Below, in pieces: positions 35,563 through 46,293 of a stretch of 64,000 nucleotides of DNA (position 1 is the first letter of the stretch; the number at the start of each line of letters is the position of its first letter). Made by a program: the position numbers and the translations under genes. Location: positions 7,751,869 through 7,815,868 of the forward strand of contig OW121822.1 in assembly GCA_933228915.1 (NCBI GenBank), given 5' to 3'. Origin of the DNA: Telmatherina bonti. Its lineage: Eukaryota; Chordata; Actinopteri; Atheriniformes; Telmatherinidae. The notes beneath the pieces are model-generated. The model saw only the letters and a list, made by a program, of their open reading frames with translations, was not told where the DNA came from and ran no database searches.

Positions 35563-35985
35563 CCAACTCTGAGGTGGAGACATTTCTTTGGTTGCTGAGG
35601 AAAGGATACAGAGGGAACCAGATGGAAATGAAAACATCTATCAAGAGCTTTCTGACTCAACGTCTACGGCTAGCAACGGAGTTTCCAGCAGCGTCGAGAA
35701 AAGCTGGAAAAGCTCCAAAGTGACTTTCGACAGGTCAAGGACCACCATGGTCCGAGTGGATCAAACAGACTGAAAGTGGTTCCAGTTTATGGTCAGCGAG
35801 CCGCAGACCGAGTAGCAGATTGCCTCTCGGTCCTGTGTTGTTATAGAGCTTGTCGTGCACAACACTGACGTCACTGCAATTTAACGCAAACCCCTTTTAG
35901 ACCTGGTACTAACCTGTAATGGAAAAGAAACCAGACCAAACTGAGACGAGTCGAGGCGAGACAAGCTGGTGCTGATGGAAAAGAG

Positions 35986-37082
35986 GCATTACTTTCTTGG
36001 CCTGGTTATTGTCAATGAAATGTCATGATTCCATGATTAAAACCGAGTCAGACTCTCCATGCAAACGTTGCAGATCTACCAGACGGGTTTGGCCTCGTGG
36101 GCGCCCAGAAACATGCAGAATAACCCGAACAAAGTCCAGAAGTAAACTGAGAATGGCTGAGATGGGCGGGCTCGCACAGCGGTGGTCCCTCCTTCAGGTG
36201 CCTTAACAAACTGGATGTCTGAGGCACCTGATTGGCTGACTGTCCGGTAAAGGGAGGCGTGATCTGTGTGTGAGAAGGGGGGGGGAGGAACGTGGGGGGG
36301 GGGGGGGGGTGTTTGCTATACAAATGGAGACGTTTGGAACTGAGGCGAGCTTGTTTTGTACACAAACAATCCACCAAAAAACCCACTTTTTATTAGTAGT
36401 TTCTGCTCGTTTTCATGCCTTAAAGTTGAGAATTTTATCATCAAGTCTGAACAGAAACAAACCTGTTAGCGGTTCTACTTAAAAAGAAGAGAATTTGGCA
36501 TCAACTGGATGTTCTGAGAGGAGATCCTGGCAGTTTTCAGGACGAGCCCGTTTTCGCTCCACGTGCAGGTGGAGCTGATCTGCTGCTGCGGTTCAGACAT
36601 CATCCTTCATGTTAAGCGATGATTTAAGGAACTGTACGATTTAAGTAGCGTATAGCGTTCATACTGCGACTACGCATTGCACCAGGGTTCTCATCAGAGG
36701 AATGATCACAGTATTCAGATTAAGGTTTAGGTCTGATGGAGGAAGCTGTTGAGGAGTTTTAGATCTAACTAGAAAATGTGAATTCACAAACAGAAAAAAA
36801 CCTGTTTTAATCTCGGTGTTGGTGCATAAAAAGGTGGGATGCAAAGCAGAGCGCTGGAAGCACGCACCACTTTTCTTTCTTTCTGTATTTTTTACTTTAT
36901 TTCTCCATGAAGCAACAAACACGGAACAGAAAGACACTCGGTCTGAAGCGACGACTCTTGAGAGTGGACTGTATGCCAGATTTAGGCAGATATTTTATTT
37001 ATAACCGTTAAAATCTTTGACTTAGGCGCTTTATCATGCTGTTGCTCTGAATGCTGAATGCTCTCTCTGGTCATCCTAACAT
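35986..37082. other. Intronic sequence, nothing recognised
   Basis: A G-run of 13 lies at 36297-36309. No gene or element was identified. Confidence 0.4.
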
Positions 37083-37112
37083 ACAGTACCAGTCAAAAGT
37101 CTGGACACGCGA
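37083..37112. mobile_element. Tc1-like terminal inverted repeat remnant
   Basis: ACAGTACCAGTCAAAAGTCT followed by GGACACG matches the terminus of fish Tc1-like elements (CAGTACCAGTCAAAAGTTTG type). The matching opposite terminus was not found, so this is an isolated end. Confidence 0.7.
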
Positions 37113-38184
37113 TCCCAGTAAATGTAAAACCATTTGACTGCTGGTGGACATGACACTAAAACAGCTTTTTCAGGCCATTTCACACAACAGATAAAATTTA
37201 TACCATGTCAAAAAAAAGGCAGTTTTTAAGTTTTTCTCATGCATAGTATGTGAAGTTCAGCGAATGATGTGTGTCTTGTTACATAAATTTGTAACTTGGG
37301 AAGCTGAGCACAGTTAGAAAATAGCAATTCAATATGACATTACAGAAAACGTTAACGGCGTGTTACCCAGCATTTAGCTTCATGTTGTCACACGTTAGGT
37401 GTATGTTCTCCGTTCACTCACCTTTTAATGTCGTGCTTTACATTTAAATCATCCATTTAGGATATTTTAATCTGTTTGTTTGGACTTTTTCTGCCGTATT
37501 TCCCCACTCTGACACGCCTCTTCTGCAGCTCGCATGAAACGAACAACGCAACACAAAATGTGCAACTATGTTTTAGGTTGTGAGCTGAAAAATGAAGTTA
37601 ACTGTCCTCACTTCTAAACTGAGGATTTGCTAAAATTAGAGACTGCAGATGGAAAGAGCATCAGTTCTAGACTTAGTGATACCTCAGTGTGCTCTGTGAG
37701 TTTACAGACGGTGTGCAGAACGAAGCAGCCTTTCCCTCTAAAGGCATATCTGCGGGGTTTAAAAAGATTCCTGCATGTTTTGACACTGAGACTCGGAAAC
37801 TGGGCAGTTTTGCGTCACATATCACACCCTATTTGCAGATGTTAGTAAATGTGTGTGCGTGTGTTTAGCCTTTTTGTTCAGACAGACTGATATAATTGTG
37901 TGGTTAATGAACTGCAGCATCCCGTTACAATGCAGACAGGCGTGTTCTGCTGTTTCATTTTGCAGCTGCTGTAATGTAGAAGTTAGTGTTAAGGCTTTTA
38001 TGTGTGTGACGAATGTGTTTACAGCTGATTGAAGGTGATTCTGCATGTTTCTTATCTCGGCTTTGTGTGTTTACGCTGAAAGGATAAAGCTGCTTTTATG
38101 CTTTAAAGATAACTATAGTAAAAGAACAAATTAAACTAAAGATATTTTTATTTTGTCAACACATTTATAAAAGTCTGATCTGAT
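37113..38184. other. Intronic sequence, nothing recognised
   Basis: May include decayed interior of the Tc1-like element. No coding trace is visible. Confidence 0.4.
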
Positions 38185-38284
38185 TAGCCGGTTTGAATCG
38201 AGAAGGCAAGGTTCTGTGTTTTATATTCACTCGCTTGTTGTTGGTGTCATAGATTCAGCAAAGTGTATTGAGAGGAAACATTCC
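38185..38284 (-). mobile_element. Flank of the Tc1/mariner-derived minisatellite element
   Basis: Shares an ordered series of words with 8775-8868: GGTTTGAAT, GGCAAGGTTCTGTG (cf. GTCAAGGTCTTGTC), CATAGATTCAGCAAAGTGT and AACATTCCTCT. The second 29-bp array therefore sits at the same internal position of the same element, not at an independent locus of origin. Confidence 0.75.
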
Positions 38285-39275
38285 TCTTAATCTCCCGTTC
38301 CACCTCATCACCATGAGAATCTCCTGTTCCACCTCATCACCATGAGAATCTCCCGTTCCACCTCATCACCATGAGAATCTCCCGTTCCACCTCATCACCA
38401 TGAGAATCTCCCGTTCCACCTCATCACCATGAGAATCTCCCGTTCCACCTCATCACCATGAGAATCTCCCGTTCCACCTCATCACCATGAGAATCTCCCG
38501 TTCCACCTCATCACCATGAGAATCTCCCGTTCCACCTCATCACCATGAGAATCTCCCGTTCCACCTCATCACCATGAGAATCTCCCGTTCCACCTCATCA
38601 CCATGAGAATCTCCCGTTCCACCTCCTCACCATGAGAATCTCCCGTTCCACCTCGTCACCATGAGAATCTCCCGTTCCACCTCGTCACCATGAGAATCTC
38701 CCGTTCCACCTCGTCACCATGAGAATCTCCCGTTCCACCTCGTCACCATGAGACTCTCCCGTTCCACCTCGTCACCATGAGAATCTCCCGTTCCACCTCG
38801 TCACCATGAGAATCTCCCGTTCCACCTCGTCACCATGAGAATCTCCCGTTCCACCTCGTCACCATGAGAATCTCCCGTTCCACCTCGTCACCATGAGAAT
38901 CTCCCGTTCCACCTCGTCACCATGAGAATCTCCCGTTCCACCTCGTCACCATGAGAATCTCCCGTTCCACCTCATCACCATGAGAATCTCCCGTTCCACC
39001 TCATCACCATGAGAATCTCCCGTTCCACCTCATCACCATGAGAATCTCCCGTTCCACCTCATCACCATGAGAATCTCCCGTTCCACCTCATCATGATGAG
39101 AATCTCCCGTTCCACCTCATCACCATGAGAATCTCCCGTTCCACCTCATCGTAATGAGAATCTCCCGTTCCACCTTATCACCATGAGAATCTCCCGTTCC
39201 ACCTCATCACCATGAGAATCTCCCGTTCCACCTCACCACCATGAGAATCTCCCGTTCCACCTCATCACCATGAGG
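38285..39275. repeat. 29-bp minisatellite, second locus, about 34 copies
   Basis: Same unit as 8868-10695 (GAATCTCCCGTTCCACC then TCATCACCATGA). A block of about 12 consecutive units at 38650-38960 carries CTCGTCACC instead of CTCATCACC, which shows local spread of one variant. Confidence 0.97.
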
Positions 39276-40117
39276 ATCTATAAAACTTCTATAAAATGGA
39301 TGAGAGTGAGAATTGTCTCATCCTTTCCATGCGACCACCATCTGTAAGTTTCATCTAGCAGCTCCTCCTCTCAGCAGCAGGTGGAGTTCAGGCTTTTCCT
39401 TTTTCTTTATGATTTCCTTTCAGAAAGTTGGAAGAATAAAATTTGTCTCCTTTTTGGTCGTTAATAACTGCACAGACTTCATCGATGAAACTGGATATGA
39501 TGATTACAAACACTGCTGCAGCAACATAGATGTGTTTAAAGGAAAGATTAACCACCAGGTTCCACTTTTCTTCCTTTTATCTAATTGTTTTTTAGTTCAT
39601 TTTTTAATCATTAAATATTAACAAAAAATTTCCGCTCCTGAGAGTATTTAAGTGAAAACTTAAATAAAGGCCCAGTCATCAATGACGGACCACTTCCCTC
39701 AGTCATCCTGCCAGACTGGAAACCACCCAGTTTCCCCACTTAAAGCAAATACTTGGACTCAGACTGGATGTCCCAGTTGAAAGTTGGCCCACTTTAAATG
39801 ATTTCACTTCTTGTCTGTTTGCACAGACGCATCAGCGGTTTACAAGGCGGAATTTTCCGTGTTTTGACGCTTCCAGGATCCTGCGTCACACACTTTCAGA
39901 CAGGTATCGTGCTCCAGGGTTTTGGTTTGTGCTGCACGTCTGCAGCTGCTGAGAGCAGATTGTTGATCTTCACCTCTATGCTGCCTACAGGTACGCCACA
40001 CCTGTCTGTGTGTTACATCCAGGCTTGTTGATACAACACCATGTTGAGTGTTTGGAACAATGGCAGAGGCCTTTTTCACTCTGAGACGACTCCTTCGTCT
40101 GGATGACACTAACTCGG
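39276..40117. other. Intronic sequence, nothing recognised
   Basis: A 102-codon frame (39313-39621) has no recognised domain. No repeat was identified. Confidence 0.4.
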
Positions 40118-40806
40118 GTAGTTCTGCCTCCTTAAATCGGTTTATATCTGGTAGTTTTGCCTCCTTAAATCGGTTTATCTCGGGTAGTTCTGCCTCCTTA
40201 AATCGGTTTATCTCGGGTAGTTCTGCCTCCTTAAATCGGTTTATCTCGGGTAGTTCTGCCTCCTTAAATCGGTTTATCTCTGGTAGTTTTGCCTCCTTAA
40301 ATCGGTTTATCTCGGGTAGTTCTGCCTCCTTAAATCGGTTTATCTCTGGTAGTTTTGCCTCCTTAAATCGGTTTATCTCTGGTAGTTTTGCCTCCTTAAA
40401 TCGGTTTATCTCGGGTAGTTCTGCCTCCTTAAATCGGTTTATCTCGGGTAGTTCTGCCTCCTTAAATCGGTTTATCTCGGGTAGTTCTGCCTCCTTAAAT
40501 CGGTTTATCTCTGGTAGTTTTGCCTCCTTAAATCGGTTTATCTCGGGTAGTTCTGCCTCCTTAAATCGGTTTATCTCTGGTAGTTTTGCCTCCTTAAATC
40601 GGTTTATCTCGGGTAGTTCTGCCTCCTTAAATCGGTTTATCTCTGGTAGTTCTGCCTCCTTAAATCGGTTTATCTCTGGTAGTTTTGCCTCCTTAAATCG
40701 GTTTATCTCGGGTAGTTCTGCCTCCTTAAATCGGTTTATCTCGGGTAGTTCTGCCTCCTTAAATCGGTTTATCTCGGGTAGTTCTGCCTCCTTAAATTGG
40801 TTTATC
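40118..40806. repeat. 33-bp minisatellite, about 21 copies
   Basis: The unit begins GGTAGTTCTGCCTCCTTAAA and continues TCGGTTTATCTCG. Variants are CTCTGG for CTCGGG and TTTTGCC for TTCTGCC. The 33-bp length keeps one frame open on each strand: 263 codons on + (repeating GSSASLNRFIS) and 346 codons on - (repeating INRFKEAELPE). Most base changes between units are at two positions. I treat it as non-coding for lack of splice, promoter or homology support. Confidence 0.95.
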
Positions 40807-41329
40807 GGAGCAATTTCCATTTTCCTAACTAGAGAGTGAAAGGAAGTGGGATTCAGGCGGAAGGGATTCAGAAGCAGCACACACTTGTGCAGAAACCATT
40901 AATTGGATGCTGCGAATGCCCTGTTTTTTACCTCTCTCTCACACACACATCCTTCCCTTCATCAGACCACATGCAGATTTCTAAGTGCTTGTTTTTTCCT
41001 AAAAGCAGCGCACACACACACACTCCTTCCCTCCTTTACACTATTCTTTAAGCATGTCTAACCCTCCCCGTGCATACATCCACCTGCCCCCCTCCACCAG
41101 CACAGGCCCCCCGGTGCGTGCAGAGTTCACAGTAACGGTGTGTGTGTCTCTGAGGGGGACAGCGGGGGGGGATGTGGGAATCTAAATAAAGCTGTGTGTG
41201 CTTGGCTAATGAAACACACTGTATTCCCCACAGCCTCATCAGGAAAAGAGGCTTTTATCAGTGGCAGAGTCACGAGTGTTTCCAGGACCTTTAAAGAGTC
41301 CCAACTACCTTGACTTTAATCAGAATTTC
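40807..41329. other. Intronic sequence, nothing recognised
   Basis: Short CA runs lie at 40940 and 41010, and a GT run near 41138. No gene. Confidence 0.4.
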
Positions 41330-41399
41330 ACTCTAAAAAGTGTAGAAAATCCTCACAGAGATCATCTTTTGTCAGCTGTGTTTAAGTCTCTGGTCATGA

Positions 41400-42070
41400 A
41401 TCACTGTTATTTCTCTGCAAGGCCGGTTGCAGTCCTCGTTTCTTCAGATTTAGCTTCCCAGCAGACATTTCTTCAGTTTCATCTCTGAAAAACAGCAAGA
41501 GTAACAGTTTGACAGGCAGAAAGCAGACAGGGTGTTGTAAAAGTGGGGCTAGTAGGATCCAAAGAGCGGACACTGTCAGAGTGCAGAGAGAGGTTTATTG
41601 GTTCTCCACAGATCCCTGTGAATTCTTCCACCGGAACTTCAGAGACTGGCAGACTGGCGAGCAGCAGGAGGCAGGCAGGCAAGCAGGGGAGCAAGCGAAC
41701 GGGCGGGCAGGCAGGCAGAACTGGCAGGTAGCGTCTATGAACTGGCAGGCTTTCACTGGCAGGAGGAAGACAGGACAGGTTACAAATCAAAGGTTTGCAC
41801 AAGCAACGTAAGCAGAGGCCGAGAGCTGTTTTACCGCAGGGCAATCAACAATCTGGCGCTGGATAGCAGGCAGAGCTGGTCTTAAATAGGTTGATGTTGA
41901 TTGCTGGAATGTGGATCAGGTGTGCCTCCAGTTCTCAGCTGACCACGCCCACCAGGGAACAGGAATCACCACACAGGGTTGTTCACAAAGAGCTGTTAGC
42001 TGAAAACCTGCCATATCTCAGCAGTTTGTTCTTCAAATGTTCGAGGAAACTGGAAAAAAGAAGCTTGTTG
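41400..42070. mobile_element. Interspersed repeat, copy split by a solo LTR
   Basis: The parts 41400-41532 and 41974-42070 share ordered words with 45190-45390: GTTTCTTCAGATTTAGC/GTTTCTTCATCTTTTCC, CAGCAGACATTTCTTCAG, TTTCATCTCTG, CAGTTTGACAG and GTTCACAAAGAGCTG, then GAAAACCTGCC. The copy at 45190-45390 lacks the LTR and serves as a paralogous empty site. The family is unknown. Confidence 0.7.
41533..41973 (-). mobile_element. Solo LTR with 5-bp TSD
   Basis: 441 bp, starting TGTTGTAAAAGTGG and ending AATCACCACA. It is flanked by CAGGG at 41528-41532 and 41974-41978. The polyadenylation-like AATAAA lies on the minus strand (TTTATT at 41597), suggesting minus orientation. The ORF in it (41509-41811) is chance, built on GCAGGCAGGCAG-rich sequence. 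Confidence 0.82.
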
Positions 42071-42094
42071 GGACTGAAAACCTGAATCTGGCAT

Positions 42095-42425
42095 CTACCT
42101 GTCATCGTTATGCAGATGATATCCAGCTATATCCACCTGTGTGACCAGTGTGTTTGGGCGTTCAGACCAGTAGACGTTGCTTCTCGTCTCGACTCTTTTC
42201 AAGTTTTTTTACTCATCTGTCTGCTAATAAAACTCTTTGGCTTATTCAGAATAAATAAACGGGTCAGTTCTGTTGCCAAAACTGTATTTTTCCAGTTAGG
42301 GCTGTTGGCCAGAGTGAAGACATCTACATCTTATAATGGCTTTGAAAGGGTGATGCGTGGATTGTTGACTGGGACCAGTAAACATTGGCATGTTTCCCCA
42401 GCTTTTGCATCAATCTGTTGACTTC
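42095..42425 (+). mobile_element. Degraded LINE reverse-transcriptase relic
   Basis: The + strand shows CHRYADDIQLY (42095-42135), the RT catalytic box. About 200 bp later it shows a decayed RLLTGTxKxxHVSP-like block (GLLTGTSKHWHVSP, near 42362-42400), which in L2-type elements precedes the C-terminal region. Intervening sequence is deleted. Confidence 0.65.
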
Positions 42426-42728
42426 TTATCTCTTTAAGAATAGATTTTAGGATTTATTTGCTAGTTTTTCAGGGTGTAAATGTGCTGAACCCATCATATT
42501 TTAGCCCAGTCTGGTTATCCAGTCAGATGGTCCAGTTCCTGGATATATTTGGGTGTATGCTTTGTAACTTTTTAACGTAACTCCACGTTTCTGCTCAAAC
42601 AGCATTATTTCTTTCCTTTCCATCTCTTTTAGGTGTTAGAAACCTTGACCTGACCCCTGCTACCTTTGGATACTAAATCGGTGGTTTGTTCTTGTTTCTA
42701 TCAGTTAAAAAGCAGCTGAGTCCACGTG
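42426..42728. other. Intronic sequence, nothing recognised
   Basis: Could be further LINE decay product. No motif is legible. Confidence 0.35.
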
Positions 42729-43417
42729 TCTGCAGGTGCCTGTGATCAGGTGATGAGGGTCTGCAGGTGCCTGTGATCAGGTGATCGGGGTCTGCAGGTG
42801 CCTGTGATCAGGTGATGAGGGTCTGCAGGTGCCTGTGATCAGGTGATCGGGGTCTGCAGGTGCCTGTGATCAGGTGATGAGGGTCTGCAGGTGCCTGTGA
42901 TCAGGTGATGAGGGTCTGCAGGTGCCTGTGATCAGGTGATGAGGGTCTGCAGGTGCCTGTGATCAGGTGATCGGGGTCTGCAGGTGCCTGTGATCAGGTG
43001 ATCGGGGTCTGCAGGTGCCTGTGATCAGGTGATCGGGGTCTGCAGGTGCCTGTGATCAGGTGATCGGGGTCTGCAGGTGCCTGTGATCAGGTGATGAGGG
43101 TCTGCAGGTGCCTGTGATCAGGTGATCGGGGTCTGCAGGTGCCTGTGATCAGGTGATGAGGATCTGCAGGTGCCTGTGATCAGGTGATGAGGGTCTGCAG
43201 GTGCCTGTGATCAGGTGATCGGGGTCTGCAGGTGCCTGTGATCAGGTGATGAGGGTCTGCAGGTGCCTGTGATCAGGTGATCGGGGTCTGCAGGTGCCTG
43301 TGATCAGGTGATGAGGGTCTGCAGGTGCCTGTGATCAGGTGATGAGGGTCTGCAGGTGCCTGTGATCAGGTGATCGGGGTCTGCAGGTGCCTGTGATCAG
43401 GTGATCGGGGTCTGCAG
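42729..43417. repeat. 31-bp minisatellite, about 22 copies
   Basis: The unit begins TCTGCAGGTGCCTGTGATCA and ends GGTGATGAGGG or GGTGATCGGGG. The two unit types alternate irregularly and differ only at this site. Units are otherwise almost identical, indicating recent homogenisation. Confidence 0.97.
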
Positions 43418-43439
43418 CTTGTGACATAAACGCAGCTGA

Positions 43440-43645
43440 AAATGGTGACAGAGCCGTTGCAGCAGTGTCTTCCTCCTTCTGGAACTCCTCATCCTCTCAG
43501 CCTGAGCTCTGCAGACTCAGTCATCATCTCTTTTAAAAAGCAGCTGAAAACAGGAGTTTTTCAATTTGCTTCAGCTTCATTTTATTTGTTTGTGTGTCTT
43601 TTGTGCGGTTTCTGTGTTTCATCGTGAAGCACGGTGTCAGTTTTT
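43440..43645 (+). mobile_element. LINE ORF2 C-terminal fragment
   Basis: The + strand encodes a LSSADSVIISFKKQLKTGVFQF-like block, trimmed here to SFKKQLKTGVF, resembling the C-terminal FKxxLKTxLF motif of L2/CR1-like elements, with a decayed WN(S) box just upstream. It directly follows the 31-bp array. Confidence 0.5.
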
Positions 43646-43734
43646 TTTAATCTTGACACGGGTTATTGGCTTTTAGCAGGTTAGAGACGTTTGACCACCA
43701 GAAAGACTGAAAATGTCTCACTGAGATCATTCAT

Positions 43735-43852
43735 TCATTCATTATCCTAACCACTCAGTCCCATGAAGGGTGGCGGGAAGCTGGAGCCGATCCCAGCAGT
43801 CCTTGGGCGAGAAGCGGCGTACACCCTGGACAGCTCGGCAGTCCATCGCAGT
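43735..43852. repeat. Interspersed fish repeat fragment, second copy
   Basis: Contains CATTCATTCATTATCC, GGGAAGCTGGAGCCGATCCC and GTACACCCTGGACAGCTCGG. The last words overlap the family piece at 1-262, which suggests the two are adjacent parts of one element. Confidence 0.65.
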
Positions 43853-45189
43853 CACTGAGATCAATAAAAGTTTATTCAGTCTAATCTGAAGATGGTTTCT
43901 TCACCCAGTTCTGCTCCTAAAGGACCGACTTCCACTGGTAGGTTAGAGCCGGGTGTCTGGTGTTTGGGTCAGCTGATCGACCAACCTGCAGATTCTACTG
44001 GTGTCTACTGGTTTAGTGATGCTGCAAACCCACTCACTGATAATGAACCAGAAATCTACACGAACCATTACTCAGCAAACGCTGCAGAACCGGACCAGTA
44101 CCATTCATGCTACATTTACAGCAGAATGCTTCATAAACCATTTTGGTAAATATTTACATCCAGTTTGTGACCTGAGCAGATTAGGATTAAATTTAAATGT
44201 TTTTATTTTGTTTATTTATTACTTTAGGATTCCAACACAAGGTTAGAAACAACTGCAAATCTTAAACTCTTCTACTGACACATATCAGCCCCCATACTGC
44301 ATGAAATCAACGGTAAAAGCAGTAAAAACATTAAGATGAAATTGGTTGTGAACATGTACACAATCTAAATCTGTTTCCCCTAAAAGGAAGTTTTGGGGAG
44401 AAAAAGCATGTGATTGTTGGACTGCAGCGGTTCGCCTGAAGCATCTGGTGAGGAAACTGTCCAACACATCAGGAAACCGGTGCTTCAGACGAGGAGTTCT
44501 GAGCCCACAGGATGCAGGGCGTGATGTGGAAATCACGGCACACGGAGGGCCGGCTCGCTTCTCTACAAACATATCATCATATCTGAGAAGCGAGAGGAGA
44601 GAGTGGGCTTTGTACCGACAACCAGGCTGACGACGCCAACGCTGCAGTGCACGTGTGGAAAAGCCTGGTGTGCATGAAGGTGAAACACGGAACATGCACG
44701 GCTTCGGCAGCGACACGGCGCTGTCTCTGCAGGTTAATCTGCAGCCACGAGTCACCGGCGCTTTGTTTGTCCGCTGATTTATAACTTCTTGTTTTGATGG
44801 GAGCTGCTGGCTCACATCTGATGTGAGGAGGGGGGGGGGCAGACAACCAGAGGGGTGGAGGCCACTGGTGGGAGTGGGAAGAGGGGACGGGAACTGGACA
44901 GATCAGAAAGGAGGTGGGTAAGTGAGAGGAGCGGCGTGGCGTGATGGGGAGGAGAGGGGGAGACGGGAAATCCCATTGTGTGGCGGCTCCGGCCGTTTCC
45001 TGTTTGTGTGCCAGCTGCACTTCCCTCCTTCCTGTTGTACCCAGGAAGTCTGGATCACATTCCTGCTCTGATCAGCTGCGTGTGTGAATGTCTGAGACTG
45101 GTTTTACTGGGATTTGTTCAGACAGGACCTGTGTTACTGGTAATCAGGAGTCCTTACAGAGAGGCGCCGTGGTCATCTGATCATGAGTT
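43853..45189. other. Intronic sequence, nothing recognised
   Basis: A 176-codon minus-strand frame (44815-44285) and a 147-codon one (45020-44577) overlap other frames and have no recognisable domain. A G-run lies at 44830. Confidence 0.4.
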
Positions 45190-45390
45190 ACTCCGGTCTT
45201 CTAGCGAGACGGATGCAGTCGTCGTTTCTTCATCTTTTCCTTCCCAGCAGACGTTTCTTCAGTTTCATCTCTGCAAACAGTAACACAGTTTGACAGACAC
45301 AAAGTAGGACGGTAGCTGCAGCAGGGTGGTTCACAAAGAGCTGAAAACCTGCCTTATCTCTGCAGATTGGTGGAGGAAACTGGAAACATA
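45190..45390. repeat. Interspersed repeat, uninterrupted copy
   Basis: Homologous to 41400-41532 plus 41974-42070, without the solo LTR. It supports the reading of 41533-41973 as an insertion. Confidence 0.7.
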
Positions 45391-46230
45391 TCAGCCAGGT
45401 GATGTCCTGGAGAAACCTGATCAGGGTTCATATTACAATTCAGATTGCTGCGATTCAATTCTGAATACTTAGCAGGATTTTCAGTGCAGCTTTTTCCCCA
45501 TTAAGGGTTTTTATTCTCACTCCGTGGCTCCTTTATACCACCTAACACTCCATTCAGTGTTTCATTCGGGTAAACACACACATTCAACAGCTGTCCTCTC
45601 CTCTGACCTGGGCTAGTGAACTGCTGATACACACGTTCTTGTGATTTGTAATGAAAATCCTCCGTCTATAGCACGCCATTTTTACTTGAAACTGGTCACA
45701 TTACCCCCCCCCCCCCCCCCCCACGTCACGTCTGCTGACTCTTCCCACTCCTTTTTTTAAACTTCTTTTCTTTCCTGAATTTATTGAATTATTGAAGTGA
45801 TGAGGAATTAGTATTTTTGTTATTTATAATATTAATATTATTATTATTTTCTTCCCTAGTATGTATATGTATGCATAAGTGTGTGCATGTACAGATATTT
45901 TTTCTTTTCTTCTTTTATTTGTTTGTTCCTTAGAAAATAAATATTTAAACTATAAAAACTGTTATATTGACAGGTCTGAAAAAGCTCCTCATGAGGGTGT
46001 AAAAACCATTTAGTGATATTAGAGGTCTTTTTTTTTGTTAGGTATGTACGCCGGTGTTTTATTTACTTCAGTGTTTATGAACTGAAATAAATTCCACTAC
46101 AGAAACATCAGCCTGTTTTTCATCTCCAGGTGTGAAACGAAGCATTGATGGTTTCTCTCTTCTGCTCATGATGAATATAAAACCTTGTTTTAAAGTTCTT
46201 TTCCTGTTTCTGTCCTTTTTTGCTTCTCAG
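45391..46230. other. 3' part of intron 1, nothing recognised
   Basis: Contains a C-run at 45704-45722 and A/T-rich sequence at 45780-46080. It ends in the polypyrimidine tract of the exon 2 acceptor. Confidence 0.45.
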
Positions 46231-46233
46231 CAG

Positions 46234-46293
46234 TAGAAGAAGGGGAGTCCTCGGAGTTTGGAGGGACCTGGGATGAAACGGCCGTCCAGACAG
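46234..46293 (+). CDS. znf423: znf423 exon 2
   Basis: Translating in the phase left by exon 1 gives VEEGESSEFGGTWDETAVQT plus one base, followed by a strong donor CAG|GTGAGT. Mammalian ZNF423 has VEEGEASDF followed by a W-D pair at this position, so both sequence and phase support the assignment. The acceptor is a run CAG-CAG-TAG after a good pyrimidine tract. Splicing after the second CAG (as annotated) gives SVK-VEEGE, as in mammals. After the first it adds one Ala (exon from 46231); after TAG it removes the Val (exon from 46237). All three preserve frame. The region is acidic and serves as a linker between the NuRD motif and the first zinc finger. Exon 3 was not found in the remaining 17.7 kb. 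Confidence 0.88.

Larger units (their letters stand above)
34537..35985. mobile_element. DNA transposon interrupted by a solo LTR
   Basis: The left end (CGTTTCCATCAGTATCGTCT then TGCCTCGGCTTGG) and the reverse complement of the right end (TTTTCCATCAGCACCAGCTT then GTCTCGCCTCGACTCG) form an imperfect terminal inverted repeat. The inner block with TGGTACTAACCTG and TAATGGAAAAGAAACC is typical of a fish DNA element. The solo LTR at 34783-35562 splits it. Exact ends and superfamily are uncertain. Confidence 0.6.
16542..46230 (+). other. znf423: znf423 intron 1 (29.7 kb)
   Basis: Bounded by GTAAGA at the left and a pyrimidine-rich tract (CTGTTTCTGTCC, TTTTTTGCTTCTCAG) at the right. It holds no supportable additional coding exon. 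Most identifiable content is transposon relics and tandem arrays, listed separately. Long first introns dense in regulatory sequence are typical of this gene in vertebrates. Confidence 0.85.

Noticed and set aside
44285..45020. 176- and 147-codon minus-strand frames
   Set aside because: No recognised motif, overlapping each other out of frame; intronic and unsupported.
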